From Crocodylus rhombifer (taxonomy: Eukaryota > Chordata > Crocodylia > Crocodylidae), in NCBI GenBank assembly GCA_038503035.1, contig JAVSML010001011.1:62001-126000 (forward strand): 64,000 bases of DNA, read 5' to 3'. Both the position numbers and the translations under genes were made by a program. A model generated the notes under the pieces. The model was not told where the DNA came from and ran no database searches. It saw only the letters and a program-made list of their open reading frames with translations. Below are positions 62,601 to 64,000 of this stretch, piece after piece. Each line of letters begins with the position of its first letter. The first letter of the stretch is position 1.

Positions 62601-62955
62601 GTAAACTACAGAATCTCATAATGAAATAAGATGAATACTGTTTTTTCAAGTAATTTTCAACTCAAATGGGGAGAAAAGTGTGGGGGCAGGACTGAGGACA
62701 GGCATCATAAGAGCAGAGAGGCAGAAGGCAACCTGATTTCAACCACATGTTCATTTGTGCCTCTGCACCTTATTTCTCAAATCCACCATGGAACTGTGAT
62801 CTATCATCAAAACTACAGGTCTCCAAGCAGGGATCACTTACCTTATTGGTGTCCAAGTCAACCAGCCACACATCATCAGGCATTTTAAAGTCTAGTTTGT
62901 AAAGAAAGAAGCTGGCTGGAACTCCAATGATGTATGGTGTGGGAGCCAGGAGTAA
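5563..62955 (-). CDS. MADD: MADD (DENN/Rab3GEP), internal part of the gene, 26 exons seen
   Basis: MADD is a cytosolic guanine-nucleotide exchange factor for Rab3 and Rab27 in vesicle traffic. It also binds TNF receptor 1 through a death-domain region (family knowledge). The exons total 3497 nt, about 1165 of the usual ~1600 residues. They cover the end of the DENN module, an acidic serine-rich linker, a helical block, the death-domain region and the conserved C-terminal block with [17 protein letters not shown]. Exon borders have AG acceptors and GT donors, and phases join without a frameshift or internal stop, so the gene looks functional. One exon is missing where the N-gap lies. The N-terminal third is above the window and the final exon or exons below it. 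Human MADD is heavily alternatively spliced (IG20, DENN-SV and other isoforms), and several small exons here could be cassettes. No promoter is in the window. Confidence 0.97.
5670..8670 (-). other. MADD intron; no clear feature
   Basis: 3.0 kb intron of AT-rich sequence. I see no gene, no clear transposon ends and only short A or T runs. Confidence 0.7.
8671..8743 (-). CDS. MADD: MADD exon: [18 protein letters not shown]
   Basis: Encodes [20 protein letters not shown], then SIKP. 73 nt, phase 0 in and phase 1 out. Acceptor gttacag, donor gtaaaa. Conserved C-terminal helix. Confidence 0.97.
8744..10070 (-). other. MADD intron; no clear feature
   Basis: 1.3 kb intron with a short CA microsatellite near 9834-9850 and a C/A run near 9568-9584. 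No gene or recognisable mobile element. Confidence 0.7.
10071..10235 (-). CDS. MADD: MADD exon: C-terminal PH-like region ([20 protein letters not shown])
   Basis: 55 residues: [20 protein letters not shown], then [20 protein letters not shown] and [15 protein letters not shown]. Nearly invariant in animals. Phase 0 at both ends. Acceptor tccacag; the donor gtttgt is weak. The open frame runs into the flanking intron on both sides. Confidence 0.98.
10318..10425 (-). CDS. MADD: MADD exon: [16 protein letters not shown]
   Basis: 36 residues, phase 0 at both ends. Begins SVRELAVRP, which aligns with but differs from the mammalian stretch as I remember it, then [19 protein letters not shown] and GDIFFMEV. 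Starts the conserved C-terminal PH-like region. Acceptor ctttag, donor gtaggg. Confidence 0.95.
10426..12098 (-). other. MADD intron; no clear feature
   Basis: 1.7 kb intron. Short palindromic words (ctagctagc near 10796) and caattgcctgtggcaatt-like words near 11550 suggest small MITE remnants, but I cannot define ends. Confidence 0.5.
12099..12209 (-). CDS. MADD: MADD exon: [20 protein letters not shown]
   Basis: 37 residues: [20 protein letters not shown], then [17 protein letters not shown]. Basic helix plus an amphipathic helix closing the death-domain region. Phase 0 at both ends. Acceptor ttctag, donor gtgag. Confidence 0.97.
12825..12930 (-). CDS. MADD: MADD exon: death-domain core ([18 protein letters not shown])
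   Basis: Encodes [20 protein letters not shown], then [15 protein letters not shown]. The death-domain signature stretch of MADD. 106 nt, entering in phase 2 (completing Arg) and leaving in phase 0 at gtgaag. The open frame continues into the intron, so the border rests on homology and the splice site. Confidence 0.97.
13890..14984. mobile_element. DNA transposon with GGGACAGAYATT ends, flanked by TA
   Basis: The left end gggacagatatt and the right end aatgtctgtccc form a terminal inverted repeat (11 of 12 bases), with TA immediately outside both ends. About 1.1 kb. The right third carries several copies of the near-palindrome aaaccagttt/aaaccggttt/aaactggttt, and the left third has related words. 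The interior is GC-rich with no transposase frame recognised, so it is non-autonomous. TA flanks fit the Tc1/mariner superfamily, but the family is not certain. Confidence 0.7.
16074..16194 (-). CDS. MADD: MADD exon: death-domain region ([19 protein letters not shown])
   Basis: Encodes [19 protein letters not shown], then [20 protein letters not shown]. Trp- and acid-rich, very conserved. 121 nt, leaving in phase 2 (AG). Acceptor gtccag, donor gtaaac. Confidence 0.97.
16595..16657 (-). CDS. MADD: MADD exon: death-domain region ([15 protein letters not shown])
   Basis: A 63-nt exon encoding [20 protein letters not shown]. Phase 1 in and phase 1 out (CTG A, completed by GT to Ser). Skipping would keep the frame. 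Acceptor gtgcag, donor gtaaa. Confidence 0.95.
17222..17330 (-). CDS. MADD: MADD exon: start of death-domain region ([11 protein letters not shown])
   Basis: Encodes [17 protein letters not shown], then [16 protein letters not shown]. The first half is a basic linker that differs from mammals; the second half is invariant. Leaves in phase 1. It opens the region known to bind TNF receptor 1. Acceptor cttcag, donor gtaag. Confidence 0.96.
18828..19672. mobile_element. Long GC-rich palindromic element (845 bp)
   Basis: The outer 23 bases are a perfect inverted pair: gcatggagagctgcctccag... at 18828-18850 and its reverse complement at 19650-19672. The arms continue inward as an imperfect palindrome: ggggctgcagccaccccaaatttt near 19107-19130 mirrors aatttggggtggctgcagcccc near 19373-19394. 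Much richer in GC than the surrounding intron. Several open frames on both strands share the same peptides because of the symmetry and are not real genes. Likely a foldback or MITE-like DNA transposon. Confidence 0.75.
19800..19960 (+). mobile_element. MIR-like SINE relic
   Basis: The stretch attatcaccattttacatactgggaaaacag, then agcctgtcccaaaaatcacaga, then gaattagaatccaagtgtctt follows the order of a MIR core and 3' part (attatccccattttacag..., ...gcccaaggtcaca..., ...gaacccagg...). Heavily diverged; identified by eye only. Confidence 0.6.
21331..21489 (-). CDS. MADD: MADD exon: [16 protein letters not shown] linker
   Basis: 53 residues: [19 protein letters not shown], a Gly/Asn-rich stretch, then [18 protein letters not shown]. 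Disordered, with acidic Ser sites resembling CK2 targets (inference). Phase 0 at both ends. Strong acceptor (a long T/C run before tgcag), donor gtaagg. Confidence 0.96.
22268..22517. repeat. Palindromic MITE-like element with GA/GT loop
   Basis: The left arm 22268-22334 and right arm 22454-22517 are imperfect inverted repeats (catatagaatgtacacataa against ttatgtgtgcattctatatg; tatcctggcaatgcagctac against gttgtagccattttgccagg). The loop holds a GA run and a 28-bp alternating purine-pyrimidine tract at 22429-22456. A second small hairpin, ttttaattagaatg...actctaattaaagt, follows at about 22536-22576. Probably parts of one non-autonomous DNA transposon. Confidence 0.65.
22635..22718 (-). CDS. 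MADD: MADD exon: serine-rich linker ([18 protein letters not shown])
   Basis: 84 nt, 28 residues: [10 protein letters not shown], then [18 protein letters not shown]. Phase 0 at both ends, a frame-neutral cassette candidate. Acceptor tttgcag, donor gtaag. The last part matches the MADD linker closely; the first residues are more lineage-variable. Confidence 0.95.
23145..23245 (-). CDS. MADD: MADD exon: [19 protein letters not shown]
   Basis: Encodes [17 protein letters not shown], then [16 protein letters not shown]. Enters in phase 1 (completing Arg with the 54-nt exon) and leaves in phase 0 at gtcag. The open frame runs on past the donor into intron, so the frame alone would mislead; the exon end is set by homology and splice signal. 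Confidence 0.95.
23826..23857 (+). repeat. G-rich run
   Basis: A poly-G stretch broken by one C, then gggagaggaggggaaa-type sequence: four or more G-runs in about 32 bases, compatible with a G-quadruplex. It lies in the MADD intron on the strand opposite to the transcript. Confidence 0.7.
25345..25435 (+). mobile_element. Old LINE/SINE tail relic
   Basis: ctctgcaaggcaggaactgt, then tgtttggacagcatctagcacactgtgggt matches the common amniote tail pattern (gcagggactgt...tgtacagcgcctagcacaatgggg). Diverged; the family (L2/CR1/MIR-like) is uncertain. Confidence 0.5.
26220..26273 (-). CDS. MADD: MADD small exon: [18 protein letters not shown]
   Basis: A 54-nt exon too short for simple ORF detection. 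It encodes 18 lysine/glutamate-rich residues, probably a short charged helix. Acceptor gggtag, donor gtaagg. Phase 1 in and phase 1 out, so skipping it would keep the frame: a candidate cassette exon. It lies alone inside about 16 kb of intron. Confidence 0.93.
29495..30024 (+). mobile_element. CR1 LINE, 5' part of an interrupted copy
   Basis: Reverse-transcriptase-encoding CR1 sequence on the plus strand. Frames with stops carry the typical CR1 blocks: gaaggtcccggacaattgg, ggaagaaggaggatatggag, and [19 protein letters not shown] near 29754. It stops at ctcaaagggtattaatcaat...gatgtctag, where an opposite-strand CR1 begins. The same copy resumes near 31145. Degenerate and inactive. Confidence 0.85.
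30025..31140 (-). mobile_element. CR1 LINE inserted into another CR1, with reverse-transcriptase frame
   Basis: The minus-strand frame at 30341-31078 has 245 codons. It carries [20 protein letters not shown] (RT motif), then FADDTKMWG, where FADD at about 30896-30907 is the catalytic YXDD-type box, and [10 protein letters not shown]. It lacks the endonuclease and N-terminal RT, so it is 5'-truncated. Its start is not a true start, since the expected upstream RT frame is shifted by one base. The 3' UTR runs to about 30025 with the classic ggacctgagcagatcatctagtctgacccc block (read on plus). Younger-looking than the host copy. Confidence 0.92.
31145..32215 (+). mobile_element. CR1 LINE, 3' part of the interrupted copy, with 3' tail
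   Basis: Resumes the plus-strand CR1 at gtggaggccccaggagttgg, then [18 protein letters not shown], a decayed ADDT-like site, [10 protein letters not shown] and [16 protein letters not shown]. It ends at the 3' terminus ggttgaactagatgac...ttctatggttctatgatg near 32215. A foreign stretch of about 80 bp lies inside near 31640-31720. Confidence 0.9.
31638..31721 (-). mobile_element. Small CR1/SINE tail fragment inside the CR1
   Basis: Between ...ggtaaagccacat and ctggagtagtgtgttcag, adjacent in a normal CR1, sits ttcatacagaagtagcactggaagggacctcaagagg... ending ggcgttattagcac. This looks like a reversed CR1 3' end fused to a tail also seen in reptile SINEs/LINEs. Confidence 0.55.
33395..34060 (-). 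mobile_element. CR1 LINE internal fragment, antisense to the 29.5-kb copy
   Basis: The reverse complement of the CR1 RT N-terminal region. The stretch ctggtcaggcatgacttgcc...gaatccataccaactgttcctaatcac and ccagttgtccgggaccttcc mirror 29510-29850 on the plus strand. It extends further upstream in the CR1 ORF toward 34060. Degenerate with stops. Confidence 0.85.
34225..35115 (+). mobile_element. Possible LTR or promoter-bearing retroelement relic
   Basis: GC-richer than its surroundings, with a TATA-like ctatataagcc at about 34399-34409. This is followed by gagagttgcagagtgcagg and a transcription-start-like context, then a G-rich segment with repeated ggcctgga words up to about 35110. Starts near tgtaactgggaacactag. 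I could not find a second LTR, a primer-binding site or a clean target duplication, so the assignment is tentative. Confidence 0.35.
35480..36030 (-). mobile_element. RTE-type LINE reverse-transcriptase relic
   Basis: On the minus strand, [10 protein letters not shown] near 35968-36000 matches the RTE/BovB RT block (EKAFDRV type). Further downstream, [15 protein letters not shown] near 35620-35670 matches the RTE FKYLGS block near the end of the RT domain. Stops and frameshifts lie between; a dead fossil. Confidence 0.65.
36330..37390 (+). mobile_element. Penelope-like retroelement 3' end relic
   Basis: The frame at 36571-36867 carries [17 protein letters not shown], followed by [11 protein letters not shown], the Cys-rich linker and start of the GIY-YIG-like segment of Penelope-like elements. 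Decayed downstream frames keep KKAGG...[13 protein letters not shown] and [13 protein letters not shown], equivalent to the family's ...QELIxKFDT...LN. The 3' end catctgatgaagtaagctccagttcatgaaagctaatg is the common reptile tail of this family. Inactive. Confidence 0.7.
39063..39269 (-). CDS. MADD: MADD exon: basic/proline-rich linker
   Basis: Encodes [20 protein letters not shown], then a Pro-rich stretch ending [27 protein letters not shown] resembles a basic nuclear-localisation-type cluster (inference only). It is isolated by introns of 8.0 kb upstream and 12.8 kb downstream. 207 nt. The donor gtgtgtac is weak, consistent with regulated splicing of the following small exon. Confidence 0.94.
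40004..40253. mobile_element. hAT-type MITE, 250 bp, with 8-bp target duplication
   Basis: The ends cagtggttctgaacc and ggttcagaaccgctg form a terminal inverted repeat (14 of 15 bases). The flanks acttagga (39996-40003) and acctagga (40254-40261) match at 7 of 8 bases, the target-site size of hAT transposons. The interior has gtacccctgggtct... and gtaccccctgggggttc words. No coding capacity. Confidence 0.88.
40455..40745. mobile_element. Possible MITE (tgacctgtgagctgaatccagcccatgg)
   Basis: Contains the 'cctgtgagctgaatccagcccatggga' phrase, common at the edge of reptile non-autonomous DNA elements, followed by GC-rich sequence with ccgaccacagattgatccag words. Similar phrases occur at about 28640-28830. 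I cannot define terminal repeats. Confidence 0.35.
41176..41250. repeat. Hairpin core of a palindromic element
   Basis: The arms aaaatggcggcagtgcagttttgaact (41176-41202) and agttcaaaagtgtgccactgccatttt (41224-41250) are inverted repeats around a 21-base loop. The surrounding 41026-41360 also has ggggcattta at the left and aacgccctt at the right, suggesting a MITE of about 330 bp. Confidence 0.65.
41820..42170 (+). mobile_element. Old CR1/L3-like LINE relic
   Basis: ctgggtccctttcaattcag...tggttatacatctaggaacc, then tgctgcatctcagaaaagagcttgagg, then cttaaacaggaatatagg...ggtgaggtctatttctagtgtc follows the RT C-terminal order of CR1/L3 (HLGT..., SEKDL..., ...GE..SSV). Heavily diverged. Confidence 0.55.
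43250..44700 (+). mobile_element. Old CR1/L3-like LINE relic
   Basis: atactttgcttcagttttcaacaaggaagc (FASVFNKE type) near 43580, then RT-region remnants. Further on gatgaagtttaatattacaaagtac (MKFN..KYK), gatttcatctggaatattaagtacagttctgatccc (WNIKYSSD), and gtgcagagaagggttatgagaatgatcaggggactgg, a hallmark of the CR1/L3 3' ORF. Many stops. Confidence 0.75.
44701..47314 (-). other. MADD intron; nothing recognised
   Basis: 2.6 kb AT-rich intron between the old CR1/L3 relic and the EISRKVYK exon. No exon, gene or clear mobile element. Confidence 0.6.
47315..47465 (-). CDS. MADD: MADD exon: [15 protein letters not shown]
   Basis: Encodes [20 protein letters not shown], then [20 protein letters not shown] and HTHYYNK. 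It continues the helical block only 205 bp after the previous exon. 151 nt, leaving in phase 1; donor gtaag. Conserved vertebrate MADD sequence. Confidence 0.97.
47671..47857 (-). CDS. MADD: MADD exon: conserved helical block
   Basis: Encodes [20 protein letters not shown], then [20 protein letters not shown] and [20 protein letters not shown]. Strongly conserved, with predicted amphipathic helices. 187 nt, enters with one base completing Ser and leaves in phase 0. Acceptor cctgcag, donor gtcag. Confidence 0.97.
48200..48798. repeat. GC-rich, C-rich low-complexity stretch next to the gap
   Basis: Many runs of C and repeated cctgcc/ccctgc words on the plus strand, with long accidental open frames on both strands typical of low-complexity GC DNA. 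No recognisable protein and no MADD exon. It could be part of a GC-rich repeat or an intronic CpG-rich patch truncated by the gap. Confidence 0.6.
48799..49198. other. Assembly gap (400 N), probably hiding one MADD exon
   Basis: Exactly 400 unknown bases. The flank at 48200-48798 is a GC- and C-rich low-complexity stretch, a common cause of assembly breaks. The MADD exons on either side do not join in phase, and the block expected between them is not found in the visible 47.9-50.8 kb. The missing exon therefore most likely lies in this gap. Confidence 0.9.
50435..50545 (+). mobile_element. MIR-like SINE relic
   Basis: ttttcctaattgtacagagggaaactgaggcagttcagaacag, then ttcccaaagtccaaggaagtaag matches a MIR core (attttacagatgaggaaactgaggc... 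cccaaggtcacacag). Diverged; by eye only. Confidence 0.65.
50816..50917 (-). CDS. MADD: MADD exon: [16 protein letters not shown]
   Basis: Encodes [20 protein letters not shown], then [13 protein letters not shown]. 102 nt, leaving in phase 1 (G). The next recognised exon (47671-47857) needs an upstream partner ending in phase 2, so an exon between them is missing from the visible sequence, probably in the N-gap. Confidence 0.95.
51000..52290 (-). other. MADD intron; nothing recognised
   Basis: AT-rich intron with one small palindrome (agtcacaggtcctgtgact, about 51973-51991). No other supported feature. Confidence 0.55.
52291..52433 (-). CDS. MADD: MADD exon: linker ([16 protein letters not shown])
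   Basis: Encodes [20 protein letters not shown], then [10 protein letters not shown] and the glycine-rich [12 protein letters not shown] serine-rich segment with basic-Ser-Pro sites, probably regulatory (inference). 143 nt, phase 2 to phase 1, donor gtatg. Confidence 0.95.
53059..53339 (-). CDS. MADD: MADD exon: linker with [11 protein letters not shown]
   Basis: The largest exon in the window (281 nt). Encodes [11 protein letters not shown], then [20 protein letters not shown] and [14 protein letters not shown]. The NPYFEPQYG motif followed by an acidic run is a MADD hallmark. Acceptor gtccacag, donor gtgag. Leaves in phase 2 (CG) to complete Arg with the next exon. Confidence 0.96.
54319..54512 (-). 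CDS. MADD: MADD exon: serine-rich linker ([12 protein letters not shown])
   Basis: Encodes [19 protein letters not shown], then [19 protein letters not shown], then a poly-Ser/Thr stretch ending STVIHGVNH. Ends in phase 0 at a gtgtgtg donor that sits in a short GT run, so the exact donor is less certain than for other exons. The length (194 nt) fits the phase of both neighbours. Confidence 0.93.
55074..55177 (-). CDS. MADD: MADD exon: acidic/serine linker
   Basis: Encodes [20 protein letters not shown] and [13 protein letters not shown], a serine/aspartate-rich segment that is a plausible kinase target. The acceptor is preceded by an unusually long CT microsatellite on the coding strand (positions 55181-55213), which serves as the polypyrimidine tract. 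104 nt; leaves in phase 1; donor gtgag. Confidence 0.96.
55181..55213. repeat. GA/CT microsatellite at an exon acceptor
   Basis: gagagagagagagggatagagagagagag on plus; on the transcript strand it reads as a pure CT tract ending directly before ctcgtggtag and the acceptor of exon 55074-55177. Confidence 0.9.
55953..56503 (+). mobile_element. Pogo/Tigger-type DNA transposon, 551 bp, internally deleted
   Basis: The ends caggtagtcctc and gaggactgcctg form a terminal inverted repeat (11 of 12 bases) flanked by TA on both sides (55951-55952, 56504-56505), as for Tc1/mariner-pogo elements. The subterminal gacttacaacgttt repeats are typical of Tigger-type ends. It keeps a 65-codon stretch (56074-56271, stop TGA). 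This has [11 protein letters not shown] followed by repeated Lys-Thr-Pro/Ser residues, which looks like a transposase C-terminal tail. The catalytic part is missing. Confidence 0.8.
56074..56271 (+). pseudogene. Remnant of transposase C-terminal tail with PIP-box-like motif
   Basis: 65 codons after an upstream in-frame TGA, ending in TGA. Contains QTSLDAFF at 56128-56151, matching the PCNA-interacting consensus Q-x-x-[ILM]-x-x-[FY]-[FY], then a basic [17 protein letters not shown] repeat. Drosophila pogo transposase is known to bind PCNA through such a motif. There is no start codon and no catalytic domain here, so I call it a relic, not a gene. Confidence 0.55.
56690..56962 (+). mobile_element. 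Old CR1/L3 LINE 3' end
   Basis: gataaattcttggaggaaaggggaatcag, then gggatgctggactagatggatctatagtctgacccagtaaatggcaattcttatgtgcttatg, the CR1/L3 terminal region and tail (ctagatggacc..tctgacccagtatggc). Confidence 0.8.
57072..57228 (-). CDS. MADD: MADD exon: end of dDENN and acidic linker
   Basis: Encodes [19 protein letters not shown], then [12 protein letters not shown], then the acidic [12 protein letters not shown]. The structured DENN module ends here and the disordered linker begins. Phase 2 in and phase 2 out. Acceptor tgtgcag, donor gttag (weaker than consensus). Confidence 0.96.
57340..57445 (-). mobile_element. MIR/L2-like relic
   Basis: gagagtccctgccctgaggagtttacagtctgcagacag matches the reverse-oriented tail phrase 'cagtccctgccccgaagagcttacagtcta' of old SINE/LINE elements. 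Short and diverged. Confidence 0.5.
57629..57864 (-). CDS. MADD: MADD exon: dDENN core
   Basis: Encodes [20 protein letters not shown], then the [11 protein letters not shown] and [16 protein letters not shown] blocks, all characteristic of MADD dDENN. Length 236 nt, entering with one base and leaving with one base (AAT A), which joins the next exon as Asn-Asn-Met-Phe-Asp. Donor gtaagt. Confidence 0.97.
58340..58880. mobile_element. Larger GC-rich DNA element hosting a nested MITE
   Basis: GC-rich relative to its surroundings. At the right, ggatctaatgtgc...gtgcctcctgcca (about 58753-58791) and tggcaggaggtgtg...cacacattagatcc (about 58805-58842) are inverted repeats. The end reads cacgtgtagacagggcctta. 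It surrounds the 111-bp hAT-type element at 58455. Outer ends are not certain. Confidence 0.5.
58455..58565. mobile_element. hAT-type MITE, 111 bp, with perfect 8-bp target duplication
   Basis: The ends cagagttccctctaagctgt and acagcttagagggaatgctg are inverted repeats (18 of 20 bases). Both flanks are gttgggac (58447-58454 and 58566-58573), a perfect 8-bp duplication. The gttccctctaag ends are typical of Charlie-like hAT elements. No coding capacity. Confidence 0.93.
59252..59430 (-). CDS. MADD: MADD exon: start of dDENN
   Basis: Encodes [18 protein letters not shown] through [17 protein letters not shown] and ends in phase 2 (AG), completed by G of the next exon to give Arg. This block is nearly invariant in vertebrate MADD and begins the downstream DENN subdomain. 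Acceptor tttctcag, donor gtgag. Confidence 0.97.
59431..62026 (-). other. MADD intron; nothing recognised
   Basis: Unique-looking intron with A-runs (61207-61219), a G-run near 61459-61467 and purine-rich stretches. No mobile element or exon that I can support. Confidence 0.6.
62027..62107 (-). CDS. MADD: MADD exon: cDENN-dDENN linker
   Basis: Encodes 27 residues from [17 protein letters not shown] to the basic end KKHLKQ. Phase is 0 at both ends, with a cag acceptor and a gtaag donor. It sits about 0.7 kb downstream of the preceding exon and leads into the dDENN exons. Confidence 0.96.
62842..62955 (-). CDS. MADD: MADD exon: end of cDENN
   Basis: Encodes 38 residues starting [17 protein letters not shown] and ending in VDLDTNK. 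This is the conserved end of the central DENN (Rab-exchange) subdomain. The acceptor is tctccag and the donor is gtaag; phase is 0 at both ends. It is the most upstream exon visible. I found no exon for the preceding PLEYMFPVIPLL block in the last kilobase, so that exon is beyond position 64000. Confidence 0.96.
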
Positions 62956-64000
62956 CTGGAGAGGAGACACATGCATTAACAAGAGCAAGATCTGTATTGG
63001 TAACTCCTCCCACTGCCACCACCCTACATCCTAAATACATTAACTACAATCTGATCAGTTACTACAGCCTGTAACCATCCTACACATCATCCAAGGGACA
63101 GGTAATAAAAAGACGAAGTCCAAAACTCCTGAAGCAGGAGGAAAACATCTTTCCCAAGGACAAACCAAAACGAATGAGCTTTCCCTTGGCTATGTAACCA
63201 AACTCTTGGGAGAAGGATTTAACAGAATCCCAACAGCTTGCTGTACTCGTCATAGATCCAAAGGAAAAGACGTTCACAGCAAAGCTCAAGCTAGAGTAAG
63301 AACAGGTCAGACATATATAAACAAAAGCACAAATGCAGAGTGAATCAATTTTGTACCCCTCCAGAAAGAAAGCCATTTAAAAAAGAAACCCCCACAAAAA
63401 CTATCTGGGTTTCTAGGTTGATGGCTTTCCTAAGGCAGCACAAGCAATGGAGAAGAATTTTCAAATTTGCACTGAAAAACTACAGAGAGATTCAAGTTGC
63501 TTTCAACAGCAGAAGGTAGAGAGGAGAACACTCACATCAACAAAGAGATACGATGGGGAAAGAAAAATTACATTGAATTGCTTAAGATATGCGGCAGAGT
63601 AAGACTAGCAACTTGGAGGTAAAAGGGTCTTTTGTTCCTTAAATCTCCAGTCAACCCTAGTTGGAAAGAGTTCTTGGGGCAGAAGAACTGTGAGAGCAGC
63701 TGCAGAACAGCAATGGAATCAACAAAGTAACCTGACTGCTGCCTCTCCAAGGCTATAATGGTGGGCTCCTGCAGGAAGCCTGCTGCCAACAGAACCAACT
63801 CTGAGGAAGGAATTGCAGATCATACTGTTTACTGAATGGGAATCTTTGACAAGATCTTAAAAAAGGGACCCTGTGCCTATTTCTGAATAGTCACTGGATA
63901 AGAGTACTGATCTGCTCTTGTCCTTTGCAAGGCGTCCTTCCTCTCCTCCCTTAACAGTGCAGCTGGTCAGTGGCTTCTGTTGTAAATGGGACTGTTTTAA
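62956..64000 (-). other. MADD intron (5' side of window); nothing recognised
   Basis: No exon for the preceding cDENN block is visible. Short open frames have no recognised similarity. Confidence 0.6.

Noticed and set aside
1..64000. CRISPR arrays, operons, prophage or bacterial defence systems
   Set aside because: The DNA is vertebrate: spliced exons, LINEs and MITEs. No regularly spaced short direct repeats with unique spacers.

Overview
This is vertebrate genomic DNA, AT-rich and intron-dominated, with no bacterial-type operons. It is one long internal piece of a single conserved gene on the minus strand: MADD (DENN/Rab3GEP, the MAP kinase-activating death-domain protein). I found 26 coding exons by matching conserved peptide blocks to AG/GT splice borders. 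They run from position 62955 (the gene's upstream side) down to 5563. At 24 of the 25 neighbouring exon pairs the reading phases join exactly. The one mismatch falls at a 400-base run of N, which probably hides a further exon. Exons for the protein's N-terminus lie above position 64000, and the last coding exon or exons lie below position 1.

Layout along the transcript: 63-57 kb encodes the end of the DENN module (cDENN/dDENN). 57-50 kb encodes an acidic, serine-rich disordered linker. 48-47 kb encodes a conserved helical block. 39-21 kb holds widely spaced exons, several of them small, for a variable serine-rich linker. 17-12 kb encodes the death-domain region. 10-5.5 kb encodes the conserved C-terminal, PH-like region. 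No second cellular gene is supported on either strand.

The large introns hold transposon relics. They include CR1 LINEs (one nested inside another), an RTE-type LINE relic, a Penelope-like relic, L3/CR1-like and MIR-like fossils, two small hAT-type elements with 8-bp target duplications, a pogo/Tigger-type element flanked by TA, a larger inverted-repeat element also flanked by TA, several palindromic elements and a GC-rich minisatellite. Abundant CR1 with crocodilian/turtle-like subfamilies, hAT MITEs and sauropsid-like MADD exons suggest a crocodilian (less likely a turtle). This is inference from memory of repeat families, not from a search.

I see no undescribed multi-gene system. The most interesting items are a pogo-type element that keeps a short reading frame with a PCNA-binding-like motif, the nested CR1 insertion, the long GC-rich palindrome, a Z-DNA-prone tract in the loop of another palindrome, and a CT microsatellite acting as a splice-acceptor tract.
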